From the NCBI GenBank assembly GCA_036676195.1, contig JAKFDK010000117.1, forward strand, positions 1 through 32,391: a stretch of DNA of 32,391 bases, in the 5' to 3' direction. Source of the DNA: JAKFDK01 sp036676195. GTDB taxonomy: Bacteria > Bacillota > Sulfobacillia > Symbiobacteriales > ZC4RG38. The position numbers were made by a program, and so were the translations under genes. This document shows positions 7,926-15,757 of the stretch, one piece after another; the first letter of the stretch is position 1; each line of letters starts with the position of its first letter. The notes beneath the pieces are model-generated. The model was not told where the DNA came from. It saw only the letters and a list, made by a program, of their open reading frames with translations, and made no database searches.

Positions 7926-8591
7926 ATGCGGATGGCGCGAATCATGTCCCTGTTACTGGCAGCGGGGTTCACCCTGGTGATGGCCGCTGTGGCCAGTGCC
8001 CACGCGGTGGTTTTCCCCAAGCAGGCCACTGCCAACAGCTACGAAAAGTTCGCCCTGCGGGTGCCGGCGGAAAAGGATGTACCTACCGTCAAGGTCAGGG
8101 TTGAGATTCCGGAAGGGTTCGCCATTTCCCGGGTGCAACCTTTGCCGGGCTGGAAGTATGAGTTTGAACGGGCCGCCGACGGTACTGTAAAGGCTATCGT
8201 CTGGTCGGGCGGGGAAATTGGCGCGACGGAGTTCCAGGAGTTTGTTTTCCAGGGCAAGACGCCGAAGGATCCCGGCAAGTTTGCCTTCCGGGCATGGCAG
8301 ACCTACAAGAACGGTGAAGTTGCCGAGTGGACAGGCCCGTCCGATGCCAAGACGCCGGCTTCGGTGGTCGAGATTGTGCCGGGCGCTGCCCAGACCGATG
8401 CCCACGGAGCGCAGCAGCCGGCCGCCCCGGCCCCGGCCACGCCGGCCCCGGCCACACCGGCTCCGGCCACACCGGCCCCGGCGGCGGCTGAGTCTGCCCA
8501 ACCGGCGGGGGGCGGCTTTACCCCTGTCGCTGCTTACGGAGGCCTGGCCCTGGGCGCACTGGCATTGGTGCTGACCCTGCGGCGGCGTTAG
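7926..8591 (+). CDS. ycnI: YcnI-like copper-associated secreted protein (DUF1775)
   Basis: A 221-residue exported, membrane-anchored protein. An N-terminal signal peptide ends at ASA, so the mature chain would begin with His26 (HAVVFPKQ), the copper-ligand position of YcnI family proteins. The DUF1775 body follows with PEGFAISRVQPLPGW, WSGGEI and a WTGPSD segment near its end. A proline/alanine-rich linker made of PATPA repeats leads to a C-terminal helix and a positive RRR end. ATG at 7926 is nine bases after AGAGGT; another ATG six bases later is possible. The gene is three bases upstream of the CopC-CopD gene, so both likely handle copper outside the membrane. In Bacillus subtilis the related genes are ycnI and ycnJ. 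Confidence 0.88.
   Translation: MRMARIMSLLLAAGFTLVMAAVASAHAVVFPKQATANSYEKFALRVPAEKDVPTVKVRVEIPEGFAISRVQPLPGWKYEFERAADGTVKAIVWSGGEIGATEFQEFVFQGKTPKDPGKFAFRAWQTYKNGEVAEWTGPSDAKTPASVVEIVPGAAQTDAHGAQQPAAPAPATPAPATPAPATPAPAAAESAQPAGGGFTPVAAYGGLALGALALVLTLRRR
8427..8486 (+). repeat. Four 15-bp tandem repeats encoding the YcnI linker
   Basis: Four consecutive copies of a unit close to CCGGCCCCGGCCACA encode PAPAT repeats between the copper-binding domain and the membrane anchor of YcnI. Copies differ by one or a few bases. Unit length and copy number equal those in the xdhA linker, although the sequences differ. Confidence 0.85.
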
Positions 8592-8594
8592 GCC

Positions 8595-10247
8595 ATGGCC
8601 AGGTCAGTTGCACGACGGTTGTCAGCCCTGCTCGGGCTGGCAGCCGTCTGGTTCGTTCTTTCGGGCGCACCCGTGTTGGCTCATGCCGTGCTCCTGCGGG
8701 CAGAGCCGGCCGGCGGAACGGCATTGCCCCAGGCGCCGGCCGAAGTGCACCTGCGGTTCAACGAGCCGGTGGAGGCGGCCTTTACCCCGGTGGCGGTTTA
8801 TAACCGGCAAGGGGTCCGGGTGGACCGGGGCAATGCCCGGATCGACCCGACCGATCACCGGTATCTGACCGTTGGCCTGCCGGAGTTGCCCGCCGGGTTC
8901 TATACCGTGACCTATCGCGTCACCTCTGCGGACGGTCACCCGGTGCAGGGGGCGTACGGGTTCACCGTTGGCGCCGCACAGCCGGCGGCCGCACCGTTGC
9001 CGCTGCCGGCGGCCGGCCCGCAGTTGCTGCCGCCGGTGGGCACGGTGCACGGCGCCGCCCAGGCGGCCGCTGTGGGTCTGGCCGGTCTGGCGGCGTTTGC
9101 GGCGCTGGTCTGGCGGCCGGTCAGCCAGGCCGCTGCTGCCGGCGGGGAGGCGCTGCCCCGCTTCGCCCGCTTTGCCGGTGTCCTCATGGCGTTGCTGGCC
9201 GGCTTTGGTCTGGCCGATCTGGCTCTGTACGCCGTGCGTGCCTCCGGTGAGCCGTTTAGCCTCGCCCTGTTGGAGCAGGCCCTCTGGCGCACCCGGGTCG
9301 GCCGCCTCTGGCTGGTTCGGCTGGGGTGCGGCCTGCTGACGGCGGCGGCCATGGCCCGGGCGGCCCACCGCCGGCATCCCGGCTCCTGGTGGGGAGCCGC
9401 CGGCCTGGGCGGCAGCCTGCTGTTTACCCTGAGCCTGCAGAGCCATGTGGCTGCCGCCGGTAACTGGCCGGCTGTGGCGGCGGACTGGGTGCACCTGCTG
9501 GCGGCAGCCGTCTGGACCGGCGGTCTGCTGGGGTTCGTCCTCGCCCTCAGCGGCCCCGGGGCGGCGGCCGGAGGGCGGGCTGAACTGATTCGGATGGCAG
9601 TGGCCCGGTTTTCGCCGCTGGCCATCGCCGCCGTGCCGGTGCTGGCAGCCACCGGCCTGTACGCCACCTGGCTCCATGTGCCCGACATGGCGGGGCTGAC
9701 CGGCACCGCGTACGGCCGGGCTCTGCTGGTCAAGCTGGGCTTGCTGGTGCCCCTGCTCGCCGTGGGTGGAGTAAACCTGATCCGGCGCGGGCAGGGACCC
9801 TTCCGCCGCCTGGTGACCGGGGAACTGCTCCTGGCGGCGGGGGTGCTGGTGGCGGCGGGGTTCCTGACCAGCCTGCCCCCGGCCCGGGCTGACCGGCTGG
9901 CGCCCCGGGGGCCGTTCATGGCCACGCAGACGGCCGACGGGCTGCAGATCAGCCTGCAAGTGGAGCCATACCAGGTGGGCTACAACGCAGCGGTGATCAC
10001 CGTGCAAACCGCCGGCGGGGCGCCGGTGACGGGGGCCAGTGTGGGCTTGCGGGTGAACATGCTGGAGCACGATATGGGCCTGCAGAACCCTGATGCCACC
10101 GAGGTAGGCGAGGGCCGCTACCGGGTGGGGGAGGTCGTCCTGGGCATGAACGGGACCTGGCACGTGCAGGTGGTCGTGCTGACCCGACAGGGACAGGAAG
10201 TGCGCATCCCCTTCACCCTGGAACTGAAGGACCCCACTCAGATGTAA
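8595..10247 (+). CDS. ycnJ: CopC-CopD-YtkA fusion, probable copper importer
   Basis: A 550-residue membrane protein of YcnJ type. The signal peptide is cleaved after LAHA-type sequence, leaving His30 at the mature N-terminus, a CopC copper ligand; the CopC domain runs to about residue 128 and contains SADGHPVQGAYGF. Residues 150-420 hold about eight hydrophobic helices of the CopD family. Residues 440-545 form an extracytoplasmic YtkA/FixH-like beta domain with MLEHDMGLQ and GMNGTWHVQV, rich in His and Met. Copper would be bound outside and passed into the cell. The gene starts three bases after ycnI and ends before a hairpin. No YcnK-type repressor is visible nearby. Length matches B. subtilis YcnJ (about 540). 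Confidence 0.9.
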   Translation: MARSVARRLSALLGLAAVWFVLSGAPVLAHAVLLRAEPAGGTALPQAPAEVHLRFNEPVEAAFTPVAVYNRQGVRVDRGNARIDPTDHRYLTVGLPELPAGFYTVTYRVTSADGHPVQGAYGFTVGAAQPAAAPLPLPAAGPQLLPPVGTVHGAAQAAAVGLAGLAAFAALVWRPVSQAAAAGGEALPRFARFAGVLMALLAGFGLADLALYAVRASGEPFSLALLEQALWRTRVGRLWLVRLGCGLLTAAAMARAAHRRHPGSWWGAAGLGGSLLFTLSLQSHVAAAGNWPAVAADWVHLLAAAVWTGGLLGFVLALSGPGAAAGGRAELIRMAVARFSPLAIAAVPVLAATGLYATWLHVPDMAGLTGTAYGRALLVKLGLLVPLLAVGGVNLIRRGQGPFRRLVTGELLLAAGVLVAAGFLTSLPPARADRLAPRGPFMATQTADGLQISLQVEPYQVGYNAAVITVQTAGGAPVTGASVGLRVNMLEHDMGLQNPDATEVGEGRYRVGEVVLGMNGTWHVQVVVLTRQGQEVRIPFTLELKDPTQM

Positions 10248-10272
10248 GGTCGTTTCAGCACTGCACAGAAGC

Positions 10273-10301
10273 AGCCCCCGAGCCGTTCAGGCACGGGGGC
10301 T
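10273..10301 (+). terminator. Hairpin downstream of the copper genes
   Basis: AGCCCCCG at 10273-10280 and CGGGGGCT at 10294-10301 form an 8-bp stem with a 13-nt loop, 25 bases after the ycnJ stop. Only a weak T-rich tail (ACTTGTT) follows. A second small stem, CCCCAG 10315-10320 with CTGGGG 10337-10342, lies just beyond. Confidence 0.6.
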
Positions 10302-10445
10302 ACTTGTTGACAGGCCCCAGAAGTTCACCATCTAGCCTGGGGTTATGTGCTTTAGGCGATATTCCAATTAGTTAGTGTTGAGTTTTTATTGTAGTTTGCT
10401 TGACAGACATCAAGAATAGAGGTCCGTATACTAGCCATACCCGGT

Positions 10446-11060
10446 GTGGGTAGTGTCTACACCCGTTTCGGCGCATCTGGCCGGGGCCTGGCCTACATCC
10501 GGACCCGGGGATCACGGGGCAACACGGCACTGGTGCTGACCTCGGCGATTACAGCCTTCTTCCTGGTGGCCTTTTCCACCATGGCCGGGGTCTTACGCAT
10601 TGACCCGGTGCTGCTGGAGGCCGGGCGCAATTACGGCGCAGCGGCTGGCGGTTGTTTGTCAAGGTGCTGCTGCCGGGAGCCCTCCCGTTCATCTTCTCCG
10701 GCCTGCGGCTGGCGCTGGGGTTACTTGCTGGACCTTTCCCTGAAGCATGCCAACCTGAGCATAAAGGATGTGCAGATGGCCACCATGGGCTTCCCGGACA
10801 TGGTCAAGGCCCTGGAGACCGGCGCCATTGCCGGCGGCATCCTCAGCCAGCCGTTTGCCGCCCAGGCGGACATGAAAAAGGTGGCCTTCTCCCCGCTGCG
10901 GGATGTGAAGTCGCCCCATATTCCCGTCACCGTGATCTTTTATAACACCGACTGGGCCACCAAGAATCCGGAGCTGGCCACCGCCGTCATGGCCGGTTAC
11001 ATTCAGGCGATCCGGGACATCAACAAGCTGGGCAAGCACGAGGGTGAATACCTGCAGGGA
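10446..11060 (+). pseudogene. Collapsed ABC transporter: permease joined to substrate-binding protein
   Basis: The remains of a nitrate/sulfonate/taurine-type ABC transporter. The first part reads as an inner-membrane permease of the SsuC/TauC group: LVAFSTMAGVLRIDPVLLEA and GRNYGAA precede the EAA loop; a frameshift near 10642 then restores FVKVLLPGALPFIFSGL. Around 10720 the sequence jumps, in another frame, into the middle of an SsuA/NMT1-like solute-binding protein: NLSIKDVQMATMGFPDMVKA and LETGAIAGGILSQPFA, then PELATAVMAGYIQAIRDI. Both parents are incomplete and the ATPase gene is missing, so this is a deletion scar, not a fusion protein. The AT-rich 10340-10430 segment upstream contrasts with the surrounding sequence. 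Confidence 0.85.
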
Positions 11061-11164
11061 CGGAGACAACGAATTTCGTTGGCTAAATACAAGATAAATC
11101 CTTCTATAATGGAATAGGCGGTGCGGGTATGCGGCAGGGAGATTCCCTAATCCTTGACGCTGTC

Positions 11165-11181
11165 TTAACCGGAACTTAACC
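11165..11181 (+). promoter_or_regulatory. Possible Pho box
   Basis: TTAACC at 11165-11170 and again at 11176-11181 form a direct repeat with an 11-bp period, the layout used by PhoP/PhoB-type regulators in Gram-positive bacteria (TTAACA-like repeats one helical turn apart). A looser TTAAAA is at 11195. The repeat is about 55 bases before the response-regulator start, consistent with autoregulation. The family rule is known; binding here is inferred. Confidence 0.4.
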
Positions 11182-11234
11182 CAGTTCATGCATGTTAAAA
11201 GGTAAGCAGACTGCGGATCGATGAGGTGATGCCT

Positions 11235-11942
11235 GTGCACCATGATAAGGTCCTGGTCGTGGACGATGAGGAGCCGATCGTAGAGTTGATTGAATATAAC
11301 TTGCGGCAGTCAGGGCTGGAAACCCTGGCGGCAGGCGACGGGGAGACCGCGGTCCGGCTGGCCCAGACCGCCCAACCTGACCTGGTGGTGTTGGACCTGA
11401 TGCTGCCCGATTTCGATGGCTTTGAGGTATGCCGCCGCATCCGGCGTTTTTCGGATGTGCCGATTCTGTTTTTGACCGCCCGCGACGACGACATGGCCCG
11501 GATTGTCGGGCTGGAAATCGGGGCCGATGACTACCTGACCAAACCGTTTAACCCGCAGGTGCTGGTGGCCCGGGTCCGGGCAGCCCTGCGCCGGGCCGCC
11601 GGACAGCGGCCGGAACCGACGCCGCCGGCGGCTTCGACGGGCGCCGTGATCCGCATCGGCGATCTCACAGTGGACGAGGGGCGCCACGAGGCTTGCGTAG
11701 GCGGGCGGGCCGTGCAACTGACCCCCCGGGAATTTGATCTGTTACTGTGTCTGGCCCGCAACGCCGGTCTGGTGTTGAGTCGGCAGACCCTGCTTGACCG
11801 CATCTGGGGTGAGGACTACTACGGCGACCCGCGCACGGTGGACGTGCATATTAAACACCTGCGGGACAAGCTGGGGCCGGCGCCCGGCGGCAATCCCTAT
11901 GTGCGCACGGTACGGGGCGTTGGCTATAAGGTGCAGGCATGA
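11235..11942 (+). CDS. phoB: OmpR/PhoB-family response regulator
   Basis: About 235 residues. The receiver domain has the acidic pair in VLVVDDEEP, the phosphorylation site Asp54 in VVLDLMLPD, the switch threonine in FLTARDDD and the lysine in YLTKPFNP. After an alanine/proline linker comes a winged-helix DNA-binding domain with LTPREFDLLLCLARNAG, RTVDVHIKHLRDKLG and VRTVRGVGYKV. GTG at 11235 was chosen because GAGGTGAT sits just before it; ATG at 11229 is buried in that site. It overlaps the sensor kinase by four bases. The kinase architecture and upstream repeat support a phosphate-starvation role, but other signals are possible. Confidence 0.9.
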   Translation: MHHDKVLVVDDEEPIVELIEYNLRQSGLETLAAGDGETAVRLAQTAQPDLVVLDLMLPDFDGFEVCRRIRRFSDVPILFLTARDDDMARIVGLEIGADDYLTKPFNPQVLVARVRAALRRAAGQRPEPTPPAASTGAVIRIGDLTVDEGRHEACVGGRAVQLTPREFDLLLCLARNAGLVLSRQTLLDRIWGEDYYGDPRTVDVHIKHLRDKLGPAPGGNPYVRTVRGVGYKVQA

Positions 11943-13720
11943 TGCCCTGGCGGTTAAGCACGATCCGCGGCCGCCTGGCCCTGGCCCAACTGGTGACCGG
12001 TGCCGTGGCCATCGGCGTGGCCGCCCTCGCCCTGGGGTGGCTGCTGGTGGACCGGTCGCTCACGAACACTGCCCGCAGCCTGATCAGTGAGGCTGCCCTG
12101 GTCCGCCGGCTGGTGGCGGTGAGCGGACCGCAGGCGGGGGCCGGGCAGGCGACGGTCGATTTGGGAGTACGGGTCACGGTGGTGGCGCCCGACGGCACCG
12201 TACTGGCCGAAACCCACGCCGAGGCGGCGGCCATGGAACAGCATGGCGACCGTCCGGAACTGGAGCCGGTCTTGCGGGGTGGGGCCGCCAGCGGGACGGC
12301 AAGGCGCCGCAGCGGTACCCTGGGCGCTTCCATGCTATACGTGGCGGTACCGCTCGATGACGGGGGTGCGGTGCGACTGGCGCTGCCGCTGGCCCAGGTC
12401 TACAGCGACATCGCCCTGCAGGTGGGCCTGATCGTGTGGGTCCTGTTGCTGGCCGGAGCCGTGGCGGCCTATGCCGGGGTGCGCATAGCCGACAGCATCT
12501 CTGTCCCGGTGGAGCGCATGACCACCGCGGCCCTGGAAATGGCCAAGGGTGAACTGGAGGTGCGGGTGGGGCGGGCCGGGCCGGTAGAAATGGAACAACT
12601 GGCGTTTGCCCTGAACCTGCTGGCCGAGAACCTGCAAGCCCGCCTGGGCGAGCTCGAGGTGGGCCGCGAACGGCTGGACGCGATGGTCAAGCATATGGAA
12701 AGCGGCGTGCTGCTGGTGGACGGCCGCGGGAAAATTCGCGTGCTGAACCCGGCTACCGGGCGTTTGCTCGGGCTGGGGGGCCGCGACCTGGGTTCTTCCT
12801 ATGACCGGTGCCTGCCGGCCCCGGCCCTGATCGAGGCCACCCGGGCGGCCCTGAGCGGTGTGGGGGCAGCCCGCCTGCAGGTGGAACTGGGTCAGCCCCG
12901 GCCCCTGATTGTGGAGGCCGATGTGGTGCCGGTACATGCCCGCACTCCTGACGGTGGGGGTGCCGTACTTGTGCTGCACGACGTGACCGCCGTGCGCCGG
13001 GTGGAGGCCATGCGCCGGGACTTTGTCGCCAACGTCTCCCACGAACTGAAGACTCCGCTGACTTCCATCCAGGGGTTTGCCGAGACCCTGCTCACCGGTG
13101 CCCTGGAGCAGCCGGAAACGGCCCGGCGCTTTGTCGGCATCATCTCCAGCGAAGCCGAGCGGATGGCGGCCCTGGTGCGCGACCTGCTTACCCTCGCCCA
13201 CCTGGAGGGAGACCCGCAGGCGGTCCGCCCGCAGGTCACCGACCTGCTGCCTGTGCTGCGCCAGGCCCTGGACCGGCTGGCGCCGGCCGCCGCCGCCGCC
13301 GGGGTGACTCTGGTGCCGCCGGCGGCGGACGTGCCGACCCCGGTTCTGGCCGACCCGGAGCAACTGGAGCATGTGGTACTGAACCTGCTCGACAATGCCG
13401 TCAAGTACAATGTGCCCGGCGGGCAGGTGGAAGTGACGGTGGGAGCGGCAGCGGACCAAGTACAGGTCACGGTGGCGGATACAGGCCAGGGGATGCCGCC
13501 CGACGCCCTGTCCCGGATCTTCGAACGGTTTTACCGGGTAGACAAGGGCCGCAGCCGGAAGGCCGGCGGCACCGGCCTGGGGCTGGCCATTGTCAAGCAT
13601 ATCGTGGAGGCCCATGGCGGGCAGGTCTGGGCGGAGAGCGAACCCGGTCAGGGTACGCGCATGCACTTTACCCTCCCGGCGGCCCAGCCGGCCGGCTCAG
13701 TCAAGCCAGTCAAATCTTAA
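11939..13720 (+). CDS. phoR: PhoR/WalK-like sensor histidine kinase
   Basis: A 593-residue membrane kinase. Helix 1 is at residues 12-38, an extracytoplasmic sensor follows to about 160, helix 2 is at 160-182, then a HAMP domain (to about 235), a PAS-like domain (about 243-350), HisKA with His368 in VANVSHELKTPLTSIQGF, and HATPase_c with LLDNAVKYN, DTGQGMP and GTGLGLAIVKHI. It would autophosphorylate on His368 and pass the phosphate to Asp54 of the overlapping regulator gene. The start overlaps the regulator stop (ATGA). Architecture is normal for PhoR. Confidence 0.92.
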   Translation: MMPWRLSTIRGRLALAQLVTGAVAIGVAALALGWLLVDRSLTNTARSLISEAALVRRLVAVSGPQAGAGQATVDLGVRVTVVAPDGTVLAETHAEAAAMEQHGDRPELEPVLRGGAASGTARRRSGTLGASMLYVAVPLDDGGAVRLALPLAQVYSDIALQVGLIVWVLLLAGAVAAYAGVRIADSISVPVERMTTAALEMAKGELEVRVGRAGPVEMEQLAFALNLLAENLQARLGELEVGRERLDAMVKHMESGVLLVDGRGKIRVLNPATGRLLGLGGRDLGSSYDRCLPAPALIEATRAALSGVGAARLQVELGQPRPLIVEADVVPVHARTPDGGGAVLVLHDVTAVRRVEAMRRDFVANVSHELKTPLTSIQGFAETLLTGALEQPETARRFVGIISSEAERMAALVRDLLTLAHLEGDPQAVRPQVTDLLPVLRQALDRLAPAAAAAGVTLVPPAADVPTPVLADPEQLEHVVLNLLDNAVKYNVPGGQVEVTVGAAADQVQVTVADTGQGMPPDALSRIFERFYRVDKGRSRKAGGTGLGLAIVKHIVEAHGGQVWAESEPGQGTRMHFTLPAAQPAGSVKPVKS

Positions 13721-13795
13721 CCCCATGCCTCCCTGTCCCTTAACTTGCGCCCATTAGAATGGAGCCAGTTCAAGGGATGGGAGGACGATCAGCGG

Positions 13796-14620
13796 ATGTC
13801 CTACAAAATGGTGGTTTTGGACCTGGACGGTACGGTGGTCAACCGCCGCGGGCAGATCAGCCCGCGCACCCGGGCAGCGGTGCGGGCAGCCCGGGATGCC
13901 GGCTTGCTGGTGATGGTGGCCACCGGGCGCCGGCTGCGCTCCGCCCTGCCGTACATTCATGAACTGGGGTTAGACGGGCCGGCGATCTTCTGCAATGGCG
14001 CCCTGGCCGTGGACCTGTCCACCTGGCGTACCCTGGCCTGCGCCACCCTGGGTGCCGCCGGCACGGCCGCCGCCGCCAACTGGCTGCGGGCTGGACTGGC
14101 CCCCCTGGCCTGCCGCCATGTCCTCAGGGGGCCTGACCTGTTGTACCAGACCCCACCCCAGGTGACCCCTGACTGGCTGCTGGCCGATGAGTGCGCCGGC
14201 CACCTCGGCTACACCGCTGATCTGGCTATAGAGGCCGCCGGCGCGGTCAAGCTGATGGCCATCGCCCACGGCCCCATTGTCCGGGCCCTGGCCACCGCCG
14301 ACCGCCTGCCGGGGTCGTACATGACGACCGTGGGCGAGGATGGTTCCGCCCTGGTGGAACTGTGGCGGGAGGATGTATCCAAGGGCGCCACCGTCCAGGT
14401 GTTGGCCCGGCGGGCGGGGATTCAGAGCGCGGAGATCCTGGCTTTCGGTGACAACGATAACGACGTCGAACTGCTGGCCTACGCCGGTCTGGGCGTGGCC
14501 ATGGGCAATGCCACCCCGGCAGCCCGCGCTGCCGCCAGTACTGTCTGTGCCACCTGCGAGGAAGACGGAGTGGCCGGAATTCTGGAGTTCCTGGTCCGGT
14601 CGCAGCGGGCGGCCGTTTAA
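13796..14620 (+). CDS. Cof-type HAD-IIB phosphatase
   Basis: A 274-residue cytoplasmic haloacid dehalogenase-family hydrolase. Motif I is VVLDLDGTVV (nucleophile and acid/base aspartates), the threonine of motif II is in MVATGRR, the lysine of motif III lies in DVSKGATVQVLA and motif IV is AFGDNDNDVELL. The C2B cap lies between. Cof-type enzymes remove phosphate from sugar phosphates or small metabolites; the substrate cannot be read from sequence. ATG at 13796 has GGGAGGA ten bases before it. It lies 75 bp after the PhoR-like gene on the same strand, which would suit a phosphate-scavenging role, though this is only positional. Confidence 0.88.
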   Translation: MSYKMVVLDLDGTVVNRRGQISPRTRAAVRAARDAGLLVMVATGRRLRSALPYIHELGLDGPAIFCNGALAVDLSTWRTLACATLGAAGTAAAANWLRAGLAPLACRHVLRGPDLLYQTPPQVTPDWLLADECAGHLGYTADLAIEAAGAVKLMAIAHGPIVRALATADRLPGSYMTTVGEDGSALVELWREDVSKGATVQVLARRAGIQSAEILAFGDNDNDVELLAYAGLGVAMGNATPAARAAASTVCATCEEDGVAGILEFLVRSQRAAV

Positions 14621-14736
14621 CCCCCGGCCGGCGTGTACCACCCGCGTCGAACCGCTTGATCGTTGGTTTGCCGTGACTTTCGGGCCGAATGTTGATGCTG
14701 GCGGCAGGGTTCGCCGAGTAACTAAACGAATACGTT

Positions 14737-14748
14737 AATAAAGTTATT
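14737..14748 (+). promoter_or_regulatory. AT-rich palindrome upstream of the encapsulin operon
   Basis: AATAA-AG-TTATT is a perfect 5-2-5 palindrome in the only AT-rich patch between the HAD gene and the ferritin-like cargo gene, about 60 bases before the cargo start. It might be part of an operator for a Fur/PerR-type metal or peroxide regulator, since such sites are AT-rich palindromes, but it is too short to assign. No clear -35/-10 pair was found. Confidence 0.2.
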
Positions 14749-14805
14749 TTCCACGCTTTGTGGCAGCAGTCCCCTATGAAAAAGGGGCGGGCAAGGGGGA
14801 TTTCT

Positions 14806-15741
14806 ATGGCACTCCCACAGTTAATTGAAAGGCTGCGACAGGCCGTTGCCGAAGAACATGCCGCCATCGTTCAGTATTTGCACCACGCTTACGCCCTGGA
14901 AGCGACCCCGTACGGAACCAAGCTCGAAGGGCTGGCCCGGGAAGAGATGTTTCACTTCAAGTGGCTGAACGAGGCGTTGGTCCGACTCGGCCATGAACCG
15001 TATCTGGGGCGCGGCCCCGTGGATAAAGACCGGACCGCAACGGCGGCGGCCCTGCTGACCATAGATGCCGCCGACGAGGAGCGGGCGGCTGCATCTTACC
15101 AGGAACTGGCCGACAGTGCCGTCGAGTATCCGTGGCTACAGACTCTGCTGCGGCGCCTGGCCCAGGATGAGAGCCGGCACCACCAGAAGTTGGCCGCCAT
15201 GATCGCCGCCCTCGGCGATCAGCCCCTGGACCTGGTGGAGTGCGGCTCGCCGGCGTTGGGCGGTTGCCCGCACCAGGGCGACGTAGCCATGCTGAACCGG
15301 GATGTGCAGGCCGAATACGACACGATTTTGGAGTTTTTGGACCGCATTTTCCGCACCGGTGATGCACGGGCCCAGAACCTGTTCATGGACCAGGCAGTGG
15401 ACTCCATGCGTCACCTGGGCTGGCTCTCGGAGCTGGTGGCCGAAATGGGCGGGGACCCGGCCATTGACGTGCTCAACTGCGACCCCCGCTCCGGTGATAC
15501 CCTGGTGGAGTGGCTGGCGGCCCAGTCAGCCGGCGAAGACACCATTCACGCCATGTATGCCGAGCATATCCGCCAGTTGGAAAACCCGGAGGCCCGGGCA
15601 TTGCTTGAGCGGGTCCTGGCCCAGGAAGTGGGCCACTGCGAGCACCTGAAGGACTTGATGGAACAACTCCGCCAGCGGGGCGTGGCCACCAGGCCAGGCG
15701 CCGGGGCGTTTACCGTGGGCAGTCTGATCCGGAAGCAGTAA
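14806..15741 (+). CDS. Double ferritin-like-domain encapsulin cargo protein
   Basis: A 311-residue protein with two ferritin-like four-helix domains in tandem and a C-terminal encapsulin targeting peptide. Domain 1 (about 1-135) has the carboxylate/histidine pattern EEHAAIVQY, REEMFHFKWL, DEERAAASYQE and DESRHHQKL, a likely di-metal site. A linker with Cys (VECGSPALGGCPHQ) leads to domain 2 (about 165-290) with EYDTI, DSMRHLGWL, GEDTIHAMY and QEVGHCEHL. The tail GAFTVGSLIRKQ contains the TVGSL core of family 1 cargo-loading peptides. It would oxidise and store iron, or scavenge oxidants, inside the shell. ATG at 14806 has AAGGGGGA five bases before; an earlier in-frame ATG at 14776 lacks a site. 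The shell gene follows after 16 bases. It is longer than standard encapsulated ferritin. Confidence 0.9.
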   Translation: MALPQLIERLRQAVAEEHAAIVQYLHHAYALEATPYGTKLEGLAREEMFHFKWLNEALVRLGHEPYLGRGPVDKDRTATAAALLTIDAADEERAAASYQELADSAVEYPWLQTLLRRLAQDESRHHQKLAAMIAALGDQPLDLVECGSPALGGCPHQGDVAMLNRDVQAEYDTILEFLDRIFRTGDARAQNLFMDQAVDSMRHLGWLSELVAEMGGDPAIDVLNCDPRSGDTLVEWLAAQSAGEDTIHAMYAEHIRQLENPEARALLERVLAQEVGHCEHLKDLMEQLRQRGVATRPGAGAFTVGSLIRKQ

Positions 15742-15757
15742 CAGGGAGTGAGTAGCC

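Noticed and set aside
10400..10432. TTGACA and TATACT as a promoter for the ABC pseudogene
   Set aside because: The spacer is 21 bp, too long for a normal promoter.
11104..11109. TATAAT as a -10 element before the response regulator
   Set aside because: No -35 at a usable distance; the nearest TTGGCT is 20 bp upstream.
10446..11117. Single 223-aa permease-like protein
   Set aside because: The reading joins pieces of two proteins and passes through a frameshifted stretch of Cys/Arg/Ser; it is a deletion scar.
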